Made by a program: the position numbers and the translations under genes
In this document: piece after piece, positions 47,704-59,034 of the stretch
How the letters are laid out: the number at the start of each line of letters is the position of its first letter
Position numbering within the stretch: position 1 is the first letter of the stretch
Assembly (NCBI GenBank): GCA_002197995.1
Contig: NGZR01000004.1
Coordinates: 1,798,001-1,862,000, forward strand
DNA: 64,000 nt
Direction: 5' to 3'
Origin: Gaeumannomyces sp. JS-464
Taxonomy: Eukaryota; Ascomycota; Sordariomycetes; Magnaporthales; Magnaporthaceae
Notes under the pieces: generated by a model
Seen by the model: the letters and a program-made list of their open reading frames with translations, nothing else
The model's database searches: none
Told to the model about the DNA's origin: nothing

Positions 47704-48470
47704 ATGGCGAACAACCCCGGGAAGCCCACGGGCAAAGAGCCCGGGCTGCGATACCCGTCCAACGGCAAGACCATCTACCACAGGCCACTGAACCGCGGCA
47801 AGACGGCCGAGCTGAGCCAGGCCAGCTTCGCATACCTGTTTGCCGAGATGGTGACGTATGCGCAACGGCGCATCACCAACATCCAAGACCTGGAGAAGCG
47901 GTACGCCCCTCCCTCTCGTCTGCTGCCACCCCCACCCCCCCCCCCCCCCCCCCCATGCAAGAGGGACGTTCCACCTTTTCTAACGACCCCCTCCTCCTCC
48001 TCTTCCTCCTCCTCTCAAGACTCAACATGCAGGGCCACCCGATCGGCGTCAAGCTCCTCGACCTCCTCATGTACCGCGAGCCGGCCAAGACGCAGGCGCG
48101 GCCGCTCAACATCATCGCGCTGCTGCACCTGATCCAGCGCAACGTGTGGACGCACCTGTTCGGGCGCCAGGCGGACCGGCTCGAGCGCAGCAGCGACGCC
48201 GACAAGCCCGACGAGTACATGATTGTCGACAACGAGCCGCTCGTCAACACGTACATCAGCATCCCCAAGGACATGTCGCAGCTCAACTGCGCCGCCTTCA
48301 GCGCCGGCGTCATAGAGGGCGTCTGCGACGGCGCCGGCTTCCCCGCCCGCGTCACCGCCCACACGGCCGGCTCCATCGAGGAGCTCGAGATGTGGCCCGG
48401 CAGGACCGTGTTCCTCGTCAAGTTCGCCCCCGAGGTTGTCGAGAGGGAGGCATACCTGCCCAAGAGCTAG
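47704..48470 (+). CDS. TRS31: TRAPP complex core subunit Trs31 (TRAPPC5)
   Basis: Bet3-family subunit of the TRAPP tethering complexes that activate Rab GTPases in ER-Golgi traffic. Exons 47704-47900 and 48020-48470 give an exact 215-residue frame. After a short Pro/Gly-rich N-terminus the protein reads YHRPLNRGKTAELSQASFAY, LFAEMVTYAQRRITNIQDLE. Exon 2 continues LNMQGHPIGVKLLDLLMYRE, PLNIIALLHLIQRNVWTHLF, DEYMIVDNEPLVNTYISIPK, LNCAAFSAGVIEGVCDGAGF and ends VVEREAYLPKS. These are the family's conserved blocks in order, and length is normal. The intron (119 bases) contains a run of 20 C and a CTCC-rich 3' half. Both splice sites are canonical, GTACGC and TCAAG. Confidence 0.9.
47935..47954 (+). 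repeat. Run of 20 C inside the TRS31 intron
   Basis: Uninterrupted C20 immediately after CCCA, within the intron of TRS31. Its exact length is likely unreliable given the indel pattern in the window. Confidence 0.9.
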
Positions 48471-48876
48471 TGTTTGGTGCGCGGTTGGCAGACGAAGAAG
48501 CACAAAGTTTGGATTGTTTTGTTTTCATGATGCTTTGGGCATTGGCGTGGCGTTTCGGTGGTTTGTTACCGAAAGGTAAAAAATGGGCTTTTCCTCGCAT
48601 GATAACGTAGGTACGGAACTCGGAGTATTGTAGGCCCCTACTAGAACAGGCTTCGTGAAACCATGATGGGCGGCTTGATGGCGCGTGAAGATACGAGGCA
48701 CAGGAACGCTCACTATAGTGTCCGTCCCCCAAAAGAAATGGGTATTGATCCTAGTATCGCTTATTCCTTCCCATGACATACCATAAACGCCGTCCAATGT
48801 TCGTTACAATCACCTCCAATCCGCATCACGGAATCCCACCCCCGAGCGTCCGACGATCCCGTCCTTCAGTCCATGG

Positions 48877-49339
48877 TCACCGCGGCATACCCTGGTACCT
48901 GAGCGCGAGCTTCTTGGCCGCGCGCTTGGCCGAGCCGGCGGTGGGGGCGACGGCCGACGACGAAGGCCCAGCGGCGGCGCCCGGACCACGGTGCATCAGC
49001 TCGGCGAGGCCCAGGTCCTTCCAGGCGGCCTCCCTGGTCTTCTGGGTGGCCTTTGTGATGCCGAAGGCGGCGTGCTGGTCCGGCACCACGTCGTCCTCGT
49101 CCTCCGGGTTGATGGGCTGGTTGTGGACGGGGACGAAGATGTCGTCGGCGGGGAGCTTGTCCTTGCTGAAGTCCTCAAACAGGTCCGCGTCGCGCTGGCG
49201 GTGCATGTGGATGTGCGTGTAGCAGCCGTCTTTGTTTTGCGACTGTTTGGTCCCAGAAGGTTAGTTGCTGCGCCATTTCTTCTTGCTTCCTTTTTTTTTC
49301 TTTCGAAAAAGAAAACCATGGAGGGACAGGACGCACCAT
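48877..49339 (-). CDS. Conserved-looking small protein of unknown function
   Basis: I do not recognise the family. The main exon (49242-48877) encodes SQNKDGCYTHIHMHRQRDAD, LFEDFSKDKLPADDIFVPVH, NQPINPEDEDDVVPDQHAAF, a helical GITKATQKTREAAWKDLGLA and a basic Ala-rich end (AKRAAKKLALRYQGMPR). A canonical intron (49336-49243, donor GTGCGT, acceptor AACAG) precedes it. The best-fitting start is an ATG at 49339-49337 that abuts the donor, so exon 1 contributes only Met and phases agree (122 residues). An alternative start at 49449 (MAELQLPATRR) needs two frame repairs. No signal peptide or membrane segment is seen. It converges with TRS31, whose stop is 407 bases away. Confidence 0.6.
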
Positions 49340-50352
49340 GTTTGCTGTAGGTCATGGGACTGGGCGGTTATACGGGCTGATGATGTCGCGTCTTGTTGCT
49401 GGCGCTGCTAGCGAGGGCGGCGGGTGGCGGGGAGCTGGAGCTCGGCCATGGACGAGCCAATGCTCAAATGGACCCAAGGGTTAGGGTACCAAGAAAATCA
49501 CCTCCAGCTCACTCTGAATCGCACTTGAATCAAAAGCAATAATCATTCACCACAATAGCCAGCCGACTTCTCCATCCGGAACCCAGACCGTCTTGGCAAG
49601 TATCAATTTGGAAGGTCGGGAACCCCATGCCAAGGGCTCCATCCGTTTGTGGAGGATATCCGTCTTTCTTTGCTGTCTTCCCAGCCGCCTCACGCCCGCC
49701 CACGAACGCAACGCTCGCACGTGGGTGACCTCCAAGAGCTGTGGTAATTTACAGCTTTGAGCCTCATTTGAATCCAAGGATCCGAGCTCCTAGGCACCGC
49801 GCAGCTTAGGAACATGGGACGAGATCGTGTTCCCGCTGTTGCCAGCTCGGGATCCATAACCGAGCCTCTGGAACCTCATCGTGGGCCTCCAAGGACAGCC
49901 ACGTGCTGGAGATCACTGGCAGCCGCAAGGGGTGATCCTGGGGTATCCCCACTCCCGCCTTTCCCAACCTGCAAAGAAGCGCATGAACTCGGCCGACGGG
50001 CCTGGGCGAGATTTGGCAGTCAGCTTTGCGGTCAATTTCTCCCGTCGCTTGCGATTGTCGCCAAGCTTTTTGACAAGCTAAAACGAGGAGAATGAGGAGA
50101 CCGACGCCCTGGCGTGCGCACTTGACTGGATCCCCTCCAGCATCTCCATATCACATCCATGAGGGGACAGAGGTCCACTGCCATTGCTCAATAGCATACC
50201 TACACAGTATATAGGTCCAGAGAACATGCCCAGCTTAACCTCCCAGCGTAACCTTGTCAGCCTTGTGCTCAACACCTGCTGTCCCCATTTCACCGTCCCT
50301 CTTGTCCACGGTCCCTCGTAGCTCGGACAGCGACCTCATTCCAGGAGACAAG
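49340..50352. other. Divergent intergenic region
   Basis: About 1 kb between the small minus-strand gene and the histidine phosphatase gene. It contains the TATA element listed next. No further gene is supported. Confidence 0.4.
50206..50216 (+). promoter_or_regulatory. TATA-like element of the histidine phosphatase gene
   Basis: TATATA at 50208-50213, 140 bases before the start codon and followed by a C/T-rich stretch. Spacing fits a core promoter with a leader of about 100 bases. Confidence 0.4.
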
Positions 50353-51609
50353 ATGAAGAACATCGTCTTCGGTGCCGTTTTGGCCCTCGTGCCTTCGGCA
50401 CTTGCTGGATGGCCCGAGGCCGAGGGCAAGTCTATCAAGCTGACTGCGGCTCGGGGCTACTTTCTTCAGGATGAGCCCACCACCAATCCCAGTGGCTTCG
50501 ACTATGTGAGTCCTCACGGTGTTTATCACGCTATGTATTTTCGGAGACCGTGACCCCATTCGCTAACAGATTTCATCAGGCCACGACAAACTTCGGCTTG
50601 ATGGAAAGATCATATCCCACCGACAAGCGCTTCGATCCCAAGGGTGTCAAGCCCCTGTGGGAAAGGTTCGACCACTGGGTCAGATACCTGAACACGGGCT
50701 GCCGCAAGTCCGAGACGGTTCGGTACAAGGTGCTATTCATGGGCCGCCACGGCGAGGGCTGGCATAATGCTGCGGAGCGGTTTTACGGCACCCCCGCCTG
50801 GAACGTGAGTGTTACTAACTCCTTTAATCCCCTTCAAACTTAGACCTGAGCCGAAATGGTATAACTGACTTTATTTTGGAGAAAAGTGCTACTGGGCAGA
50901 GCAAAACGGCAACACCACTGCCCGCTGGGCCGACGCACTCCTCACGCCTGCGGGTGAGAGTGAGGCGCTCAAAGCTAATGCCTATTATAAAAACCGCTAC
51001 GCGACACAAAAGATGCCTTTCTTCGAGTCGTACTATAGCAGCCCCTTGGCCCGCTGCACCGCCACAGCCAACCTAACATTCGGTGGCATTAACTTGCCCA
51101 CCGACAAGCCATTCCGCCCCACCATCAAGGAGGGCTTTCGCGAGGGCATGACGGTACACACGTGCAACTCTCGCTCCAACCGCACCTACATCGCGTCCCA
51201 ATACCCAACCTGGGCGTTCGAGCCAGGCTTCACCGAGCTGGACCAGCTCTGGAGCCCCGTCGACAGCGAGACGGACGCGGCCAAGGACGTCCGGGCGGCG
51301 CGCGTGCTCGACGACGTCTTCCGCACCGACGACAAGACGTGGCTGAGCATCTCGAGCCACTCGGGCCAGATCACGAGCCTGCTCAAGGCGCTCGCCCACC
51401 GCCCCTTCCGCCTGGCCACGGGCCAGATCATCCCCGTTCTCGTCAGGGCCGAGGTCGTCCAGCCCGTGCCCGAGCCGACGTTTGACGCGCACGAGCCCTA
51501 CTCGACCTGCGACGCGCCGCCCGTCACCAGCATCCCCGGCCAAGGCTGCGTCTGCGCGAGCACCACTGCCCCGGCTCTTCTCCCAGCCGCCACTGGAGCC
51601 GTTTTCTAA
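50353..51609 (+). CDS. Secreted histidine phosphatase (phosphoglycerate mutase-like family)
   Basis: Histidine-phosphatase-superfamily enzyme that forms a phospho-histidine intermediate; substrate unknown. Exons 50353-50505, 50580-50804 and 50887-51609 give an exact 366-residue frame. The N-terminus MKNIVFGAVLALVPSALAGW is a clear signal peptide, so the product is secreted or wall-bound. The catalytic motif is LFMGRHGEGWHN (phospho-acceptor His in RHGEG), followed across the intron by CYWAEQNGNTTARWADALLT. ESYYSSPLARCTATANLTF is the conserved Ser-Pro-Leu-x-Arg block. ISSHSGQITSLLKAL supplies the second catalytic His. Two N-glycosylation sequons (NTT, NLT) are visible. The end (APALLPAATGAVF) is hydrophobic and Ala-rich, so a GPI-anchor signal is possible but unproven. 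All splice sites are canonical. Confidence 0.88.
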
Positions 51610-52224
51610 TGAGGCCATGTTGCGAAAGAGTGCGCTTGGGCTAATGACCTATGCTTGGGGATCGCGTCTAGTCCCTTGCTGTTTTTATTGCATACTGCAC
51701 CTGTGAGGAATATATTTGGGGATCAGCAGCCTCACTAGACACCGGATAAATAAAATCGGGTGTTCTTCTCCATCATCTTCGCTGAGGCACCAACGATGTG
51801 TGCCTCTCCCTCAGGGGCACAACATTTGTAGGCGAATAACATTGACCAGAAAAAGCCGACTAAGAAAACAATAGAACTCGGCATATGATACTAGGGCGGC
51901 CTCTGCGCGTTTTACTCCATTCTACTCAACGATTGCTAGGCACATTCATCGCTTGTTCAATATGGGGCCAAGGGGCACTCGACAGGAGGCAACGACGCGA
52001 AACTAAGGACCTGGAATGACGATTCCAAATACGGCCACAATGCACCGACTGGAGCCACCTGATTATTTACCTGGGCAAACCCAGGTAGGGTGGTCGGGGA
52101 GGGTATCGACAGGCAAAAGAGGGGTTCATCCCACATTCCTAATGTTTGTGCCGCAGCTAAGCATTTGTACTCCCCACATCTCACACATGCACATAAGCAC
52201 AAACTTTATCTGCACTCCCCAGAA
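51610..52224. other. Intergenic region between the phosphatase gene and tRNA
   Basis: About 600 bases including AT-rich 3' flank with an AATAAA-like ATAAATAAA near 51747. No gene is seen. Confidence 0.4.
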
Positions 52225-52322
52225 ACAGGAATGGTGTAAGGGCTAGCATGGAGGCTTCCCACTTTCTAGTGGCCTGAAAGAGGATACTGCTTCCGATCCG
52301 GGTTCGAGTCCCGGTTCCTGTA
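52225..52322 (+). tRNA. tRNA-Gly (anticodon CCC), with intron
   Basis: A complete cloverleaf can be drawn. The acceptor stem ACAGGAA pairs perfectly with TTCCTGT. The D stem is GTGT/GCAT. The anticodon stem GAGGC pairs with GCTTC. The T arm CCGGG-TTCGAGT-CCCGG is perfect. The internal promoter matches both boxes: TGGTGTAAGGG fits the A box and GGTTCGAGTCC fits the B box exactly. The anticodon loop starts TTCCCA, giving anticodon CCC. About 26 bases follow position 37 and would be the tRNA intron. A TTTT terminator lies at 52327-52330. The A1 first base is less usual than G1. Exact intron ends are inferred from the standard 37/38 position. Confidence 0.78.
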
Positions 52323-53049
52323 TATCTTTTGCCCCTTGGATGCCCCTTTTTGACGATATCGTCTTCCCCTATTTCTGAGCGGTAAATGCGCACCTTTTGG
52401 TTTTATGACACGGCCTTTTCAACTATTAAATGCTTTGATATTGCTAATAAAAAAAAATCCTAGGTCGTTTGTGAGCAGCTTCTTTGCTTGTAACTGGCAG
52501 TCGAGGGCTGGACACAGGGTGCCTTGACAAAAGGGGGACGGGGGCGGGACAAAGGGGCTTCTGGATTTGCTGGTGGTGGGCACACAATGCACAATGGCCC
52601 TCGAGGTAGTGGCGCTTCAACCACATCACACAGCCTTTGTGGTAGGAAACCCCAAAACATCCAGAGTACCCGATGCTTGATGCATAATAGTCAGGAATTT
52701 ATCGTCCGCTAGCCTTGCGCTTGTTCCATCATGCAAAAGCCTCGTCTCACTGATCTCTGGCTTCATTTTTGACAGCGATCCATTCAATTCAGAATGCTGT
52801 CGGCGGTGACGTTGTGAGGGGCGGTTTTAAAGCGGGGCACCGACCGACCTGTGGACGTGCGTGGATCGAGCCGGGCCAGCGCTCGCTCCCACTGACGACG
52901 TCAAACAAAGCTTGCGCGAGCATCTATTCCCGGCGGGCGCTGGTACCTACCACCCATTCACTACTCTCCTCCGCACCGTCCAACCTCGCTAGAACCGCCA
53001 ACCTTTTCTCCCCCTGACGCCGACTCAAAGCCGTCGGTCGGTCGCAGCG
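52323..53049. other. Intergenic region upstream of GET4
   Basis: About 730 bases with no supported gene. A run of eight A at 52450-52457 and a C/T-rich stretch before GET4 are the only features. Confidence 0.4.
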
Positions 53050-54156
53050 ATGGCCAGCAAAACCGACAAGATCGACAAGATCATCGCGCGCCTGCAGCAG
53101 CGCATCACCGAGGGGCAGTTCTACGAGGCGCAACAGCAGACCCGCGTCGTCGCGGCCCGCTACACCAAGGCGTCCAACTGGTCCGCCGCCACCGACATCC
53201 TCTACAATGTCTCGCAGTCTCTGCTCAAGGCCGGCCAGGGCGGCAGCGGCGGCGATCTGAGCATCCTGCTCGTCGACGTCTTCAAGCAGGCCGAGCTTCC
53301 ACCAGACGCTGTCAACAAGGGCAAGCTGCTCGCGTGCTTGAGGCTGTTCCCCAGCGAGGAGCCTACAAGGAAGAAGTTTATTGGGGAGATGATTGCGTAT
53401 GTTCCGTTCAGCCACCACCCCGCCCGCCCCGATCGCAAGATGATGTGATGCGTGCAAAGCTGACTCGGTGTGCTCCTGAACCACTCTAGCTGGTCCTCCA
53501 AGTTTGGCGAGTTCCCGGCCGGCGACCCCGAGCTTCACCACGTGGCCGGATCACTATACGCCGAGGAGCACGAGGCATACGAGGCGGAGCGGCACCTGGT
53601 CCTGGGCACCAAGGACTCGCCCGAGATCCTGGCGCGGATGGAGTACGAGTGGTACAAGGAGGACGAGTCCCACACGGCGCCGCAGTACGCGGCCCGGGCC
53701 GTGCTGCCGTACCTGCTGGTGGGCAACCTGCGGGCGGCCAACGCGTGCTACCGCGCCTTCACGAGCCGCCTGAGCGCCGAAAACCAGGGGCTAGGCGTGC
53801 AGGACGTCAGCAGCAGCGGCAGCGGCGGCGACCTGCGCGTGTTCCCCAGCCTGCCACTCCTCAACTTCCTCGGCCTGCTCCTTCTCGCCATCACAAAGGG
53901 CAGCCCGGACTCGTTCAGGCAGCTGGCGGCCAAGTATACGCCGCACTTTGCCGAGTCCCCGGCCTGGGCGGAGCCCCTCGAGATCGTGGCCGAGATGTAC
54001 TTTGGCATCGCCAGGCCCCGGCAGAGCAACCCGCTCCTCGACATGATGGGGAGCCTGTTCGGCGGCGGCGGCGGCGGCCCGGCGGACGGGGCCGGTGCGG
54101 GGAGGAGACCCCTTGTCCGGCGCGTTGAGGCGCCGATGGCCGAGGGGCTGGATTAG
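53050..54156 (+). CDS. GET4: Get4 (tail-anchored protein insertion, GET pathway)
   Basis: Adaptor that with Get5 links Sgt2 to the Get3 ATPase for delivery of tail-anchored proteins to the ER; cytosolic. Exons 53050-53396 and 53490-54156 give an exact 337-residue frame with canonical junctions. The alpha-solenoid is recognisable: IIARLQQRITEGQFYEAQQQ, TRVVAARYTKASNWSAATDI, LLVDVFKQAELPPD, and in exon 2 PELHHVAGSLYAEEHEAYEA, AERHLVLGTKDSPEILARME and AARAVLPYLLVGNLRAANAC. The C-terminal helices include LPLLNFLGLLLLAITKGSPD and FRQLAAKYTPHF. The last 40 residues are a Gly-rich disordered tail after NPLLDMMGSLF. Length and order match the family. The stop is 135 bases from that of the converging small gene. 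Confidence 0.9.
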
Positions 54157-54291
54157 ATGTGGTGGAGGGCGCAAAACCTAGGTAGCTTCTGATTGTAGTT
54201 TATACCCGAGTACAGCATGACGATGCACATAAAGGAAGCAAGCTCTGACAGCACACATCCGCGAAACCCAAAGCTGACGGCGTCATTCACC

Positions 54292-54912
54292 TCATGAATA
54301 TCGTGGTGGCTCCTCCCTCTCAAACATCCAGTTGTCTTCCGACAAGGCGGCCACTTTTGCCCGCATACTTGCACGGACAGCCTCTAGGATTTCTGTCACA
54401 GATTTGTGGGTTTCATGTTAGTCAAGCGGCGCTGGCGTTAGCTAGGACATGGCCACGAGGGCAAATTCGACGTACCTTCAGGCTGGGCGGGGACACTATT
54501 CTGGTTGATCTGATGATGCTTCACGACATCTGCTAGCCGTTGGCGTTCCTCTGAAGGCGGAGCATTTTATGTGCCAGTCAGTAGTCGTTTCTTTGTTGTG
54601 TTGGACACGCGACGAACAAGCACTCACTTTCGCTTTGCTGCCTCGGGTCCAGCGCAATCTCATCGGGGTCGTCGATCGGGGCGTGGGTGGGTCGTCCAGC
54701 TCCACCTCTCCGTTCTTGTCCCGCACGACAATGTCGGAGGACTCGGCCGGGGCGTCGGCGTCGAGGCGGAGGGTCTCGGACTCGCCAGACGATGTTGGCG
54801 TCGGCCGCCTTGTGAGCTGGCTCTGGAAGAGGTTGCGCCGGACGCTGCTGGACACGGGGGGTCGCGCGCGCGATATGCCCTGGGGCTGGCGCGCCGCCTG
54901 TCTGTCTGCCAT
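54292..54912 (-). CDS. Small conserved-looking protein of unknown function, 153 residues
   Basis: I do not recognise the family. Three exons: 54912-54628, 54550-54476 and 54392-54292, with canonical sites (GTGAGT, GTACGT; TTCAG, GACAG). The N-terminal third is basic and Ser/Pro-rich (SRARPPVSSSVRRNLFQSQL). An acidic middle follows (IVVRDKNGEVELDDPP, then PIDDPDEIALDPRQQSE). The C-terminal half is helical: RQRLADVVKHHQINQNSV, EEILEAVRASMRAKVAALSE, ending DNWMFEREEPPRYS. One base is missing near 54690; with it the length is exactly 154 codons. It is transcribed away from POL3 (start codons 729 bases apart) and converges with GET4. No signal peptide or membrane segment is present. Confidence 0.68.
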
Positions 54913-55640
54913 GGATGTGGTGGGGGTGATTTTTTTTTTCTTCCCTCCCCTTGCCCTCTCTCGGAATAGTAGATACTATTTGCAAGGGATTCGGTTGTGG
55001 GTGGAAGTAATAGGGAGTACGATCGTGCTCGTGGGTCGACTGTAGGTAATACTGCGTTTGTTGAAAACGCGATGAAGGGGATTATAGCTTGTAGGTGACG
55101 ACTAAACGGAGATAGGACGATGAGGCCCACCGTTGGATGGAGAGATCTGCAACTCAACAGACGATGTGTGAGTAGCAACAGTTTGTGTTATTTATTACGG
55201 TAAGTACAAAATAATCCATCGCGATTGGCCGGCCCCAAGATGAACAAATATTCGGCTCTGAGATGGTCGGGATGGAGTGAATGCCCGCTCATCAAAACAA
55301 AAACACCTTGACCAACCCATACAGTCAAACAAGTCCACCAAAGCCCATTGCTTCGGCCGCCCAGAGCTCTGCGGGGTTCTGTCATCACCAGAACACGTGC
55401 TCAATGATTCCCATTAAAGTCGCGTCAGCCAAAGTGGGTCCCCCACGTCACGTCGAGGCCAAGTCGCGTCTCCCTTGATTGAATCTTGTCCGGGCACCCC
55501 CTGCCCGCAATCAATTACTCCAACGGCAGAACCCACCAAAGCCGTGCCTGTGGCAACGATAGATGTCGCCCGTCCCAAATGTCGCACATGCTGTGCTGAC
55601 GCTGGCGACTCTCGCAACCATCCATCCACGATCCGCCGCA
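54913..55640. other. Divergent promoter region of POL3
   Basis: About 730 bases shared by POL3 and the small minus-strand gene. An in-frame upstream ATG at 55563 would extend POL3 by 26 residues. I prefer the ATG at 55641. An 11-base T run at 54930 (A on the minus strand) lies just upstream of the small gene. Confidence 0.4.
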
Positions 55641-58600
55641 ATGCCTGCCGCGGTTTTGCCCCAGAAGCGCGAGTTCGGCGAGGCCTCGAACGCCCGCAAG
55701 AATATCTCGGGCGGTCCCGACAGCTTCAAGAAGAGGAAAATCGAGCCGCCAGGGTCGTCCCCGGCCGCACCGCGCTTCAAGAGCTCCCAGGGCACCAAAC
55801 TGGGGTCCAGCCAGCCCAAGAGTGCATTCGAGTCCGAGGTCCTCGAGAAGCTCAGCCAGGACATCTCGGAGCTCAAGCAGAGTAACACCGAGAAGGACCA
55901 GTCATGGGGCCGCCCGCCAGTGCCCCGGGACTTCGCCCCCGCGACGAGCAAGCTCTGCTTCCAGTCCATCGAGGCCGAAGAAGGCACACTCCATGGCGGC
56001 CAGGCGACGGTCAAGCTCTTCGGCGTCACCGAGGGTGGCAACTCGGTCATGCTCCACGTCAAGGACTTCAAGCACTACCTCTACGTCGCTGCCCCATCGG
56101 CCTTCTCCAAGGAGGACTGCACCCCCTTCAAGACCTATCTCGAAACCAACATCGCTCAGCACCAGCCCGCGATACACTCGGTTCAGATGACGCTGCGCGA
56201 GAATATGTACGGCTTCCATAACAACACTCAGAACCCCTTTATCAAGATCACCGTCACGGACCCGAAACACATCAACAAGGTGCGCGCGACGATCGAGTCT
56301 GGCAAGGCGAACTGGAAGGGCATGTGGAAAAACGACGGCAGTGGCATCATGACGTTCGACAACATCCAATATGTCTTGCGCTTTATGGTCGACTGCCACA
56401 TCCAGGGCATGTCCTGGGTTGAGGCGCCACCGGCCACCTACAGCCTGATCCCTCCATCCCAGAGGCAGTCCAACTGCCAGATCGAGGCCGAGATCAGCTA
56501 CCGGGACCTCATCGCGCATAAGCCGATCGGGGACTGGTCCAAAATGGCGCCTCTGAGGATCCTGTCCTTCGATATCGAGTGCGCTGGACGCAAGGGTATT
56601 TTCCCCGAGGCAAACATCGATCCTGTCATCCAGATCGCCAACGTGGTCACCAGGTACGGAGACAAGAAGCCCTTCGTCCGTAACGTCTTCTGTCTTGACA
56701 AGACGAGTTCCATCGTGGCGACCCAGATCCTCGAGTTCAGTCAGGAGGAGAAAATGTTGTCGTCCTGGCGCAACTTCTTGGTCGAGGTCGACCCAGATAT
56801 CATCATCGGCTACAACATTGCCAACTTCGATTTTCCGTACCTCCTCGAGCGTGCAAAGAACCTGAAGGTCAAGGACTTTGACCTGTGGACCAGGCTGCCG
56901 AGCGTAAGGTCGGTGGCCAAGGAATCGAATTTTTCCAGCAAGCAAATGGGCAACCGCGATACCAAGGCAACCAACACCAATGGTCGCTTGCAGCTCGACC
57001 TGCTCCAGCTGATCCAGCGTGATCACCAGCTCAGGAGCTATACGCTCAACTCTGTCTGCTCACACTTTCTCGGCGAGCAGAAGGAGGACGTGCACCACAC
57101 CATGATCACGGAGCTGTTCAACGGAACCCCAGAGTCCCGAAGACGTCTTGCCCTGTACTGTCTGAAGGACGCGTACCTCCCCAGCGTTTGATGGACAAGC
57201 TGTCATGTCTGGAGAATTACACGGAGATGGCCAGAGTCACGGGTGTGCCCTTCAACTTCCTCCTGTCCAGAGGCCAGCAGATCAAGTTCGTCAGCCAAAT
57301 GTTCCGCAAGGCTCTGGAGCAAAAACTGGTGGTTCCCAACCTCCGGGTCGAGGGCTCCGAAGAGCAGTACGAGGGTGCTACTGTTATCGAGCCCACACGG
57401 GATACTACGATGCTCCCATCGCCACGCTCGATTTCGCATCTCTATACCCTAGTATCATGCAAGCGCACAACCTCTGCTACACCACCTTGATCAGCCAGAA
57501 GGCGATCGATGCGTTTGGGTTGAAGAAGGACGAGGATTATACGGTGACGCCGACTGGAGACACCTTTGTCACGGTTAAGCGGCGAAAGGGACTGCTGGCG
57601 CAGATTCTGGAGGAACTACTCGCTGCCAGAAAGCAAGCCAAGAGAGAACTGGCGGTGGAAACGGACCCGTTCAAGAAGGCTGTGCTGAACGGTCGACAGC
57701 TGGCCCTGAAGATCAGCGCCAACAGTGTGTACGGCTTGACGGGTGCAACCAACGGCAAGTTCCCGTGTCTTCAGATCGCTAGCAGTACCACCAGTTACGG
57801 CAGGCAAATGATTGAGAAGACAAAGCAAGAGGTAGAGGCAAAGTACCGGATAGCCAACGGTTACTCGCATGACGCTCAAGTCATCTACGGCGACACGGAT
57901 TCGGTCATGGTCAAGTTCGGCACCAAGGACCTCGCCGAAGCCATGAAGCTGGGCGAGGAGGCGGCGCAGTACGTGTCGTCCAAGTTCATCAAGCCCATCA
58001 AGCTCGAGTTCGAGAAGGTGTACTTCCCGTACCTGCTGATCAACAAGAAGCGGTACGCTGGCCTGTACTGGACCAAGCCCGAGAAGTACGACAAGATGGA
58101 CACCAAGGGAATCGAGACGGTCCGGCGAGACAACTGCTTGTTGGTGCAGACAGTGATTGAGAAGGTGCTCCGGATGATCCTGATCGACCAGGACGTGCCA
58201 GGGGCCCAAGACTACGTGAAGGAGACTATCGCGGACCTGCTCCAAAACAAGGTGGACATGTCCAAGCTGGTCATCACCAAGGCTCTCACCAAGGACGACT
58301 ACACAGCAAAGCAGGCGCACGTGGAGCTTGCGCAGCGCATGAAGAAGCGCGACGCCGGGTCGGCCCCTGGGCTGGGCGATCGTGTGGCGTACGTCATGGT
58401 AAAAGGCGCGGCGGGATCCAAGAACTTTGAGCGGTCTGAGGACCCGATCTACGTGCTGGAGCACAACGTGCCGATAGACACCAAGTACTACCTCGACAAC
58501 CAGCTGGCCAAGCCGCTGGGCCGCATCTTCGAGCCGATCCTGGGCGACACCAAGGCCAAGTCGCTGCTGATGGGCGACCACACGCGGTCCATCTCGGTGG

Positions 58601-58953
58601 CGGCGCCGTCGGTGGGCGGGCTGATGAAGTTCGCCAAGAAGACGCAGACGTGCATGGCGTGCAAGAAGCCGCTGACGTCCAAGGAGGAGTCGCAGGGGGC
58701 CGTGTGCGCCGACGACGCGGGGCGGGTGGGGGAGCTGTACAAGAAGACGCTCGACCGGGTCTCGGACCTCGAGGTGCGGTTCGGGCGGCTGTGGACGCAG
58801 TGCCAGCGCTGCCAGGGCAGCATGCACTGCGAAGTCATCTGCAGCTCCAAGGACTGCCCCATCTTCTACATGCGCATGAAGGCCAAGAAGGACCTCGAGG
58901 ATGGGAACAAGGAGCTCAAGAGGTTTGATTTTGACAGGGCGGCCGTGTGGTAG
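55641..58953 (+). CDS. POL3: DNA polymerase delta catalytic subunit
   Basis: Family B replicative polymerase with proofreading exonuclease; lagging-strand synthesis in the nucleus. Intronless. The start [20 protein letters not shown] leads into a basic linker. Exonuclease motifs are present: Exo[14 protein letters not shown], Exo[20 protein letters not shown], Exo[12 protein letters not shown]. Polymerase motifs are present: [51 protein letters not shown]. The C-terminus has the two Cys clusters: CMACKKPL..C for zinc and PCNA contact, and [16 protein letters not shown] for the 4Fe-4S cluster. Two one-base losses in runs (CCCC at 57188 and GGG at about 57402) split the frame exactly between ExoIII and motif A. 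With both restored the length is 1104 residues, normal for Pol3. An essential gene cannot carry these, so they are almost certainly sequence errors. Confidence 0.95.
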
Positions 58954-58980
58954 TTGGTTTCCGTTGTATTTGGTTGTGGC

Positions 58981-58981
58981 C

Positions 58982-59032
<51 letters not shown>
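58981..59032 (+). repeat. (CTGT)13 tetranucleotide repeat in the POL3 3' UTR
   Basis: Thirteen perfect CTGT units starting 28 bases after the POL3 stop and followed by T7. Likely transcribed in the POL3 3' UTR and length-variable between strains. Confidence 0.95.

Positions 59033-59034
<2 letters not shown>

Noticed and set aside
57616..58827. 403-codon open frame antisense to POL3
   Set aside because: Mirror of the GC-rich coding strand; the sense strand carries all polymerase motifs.
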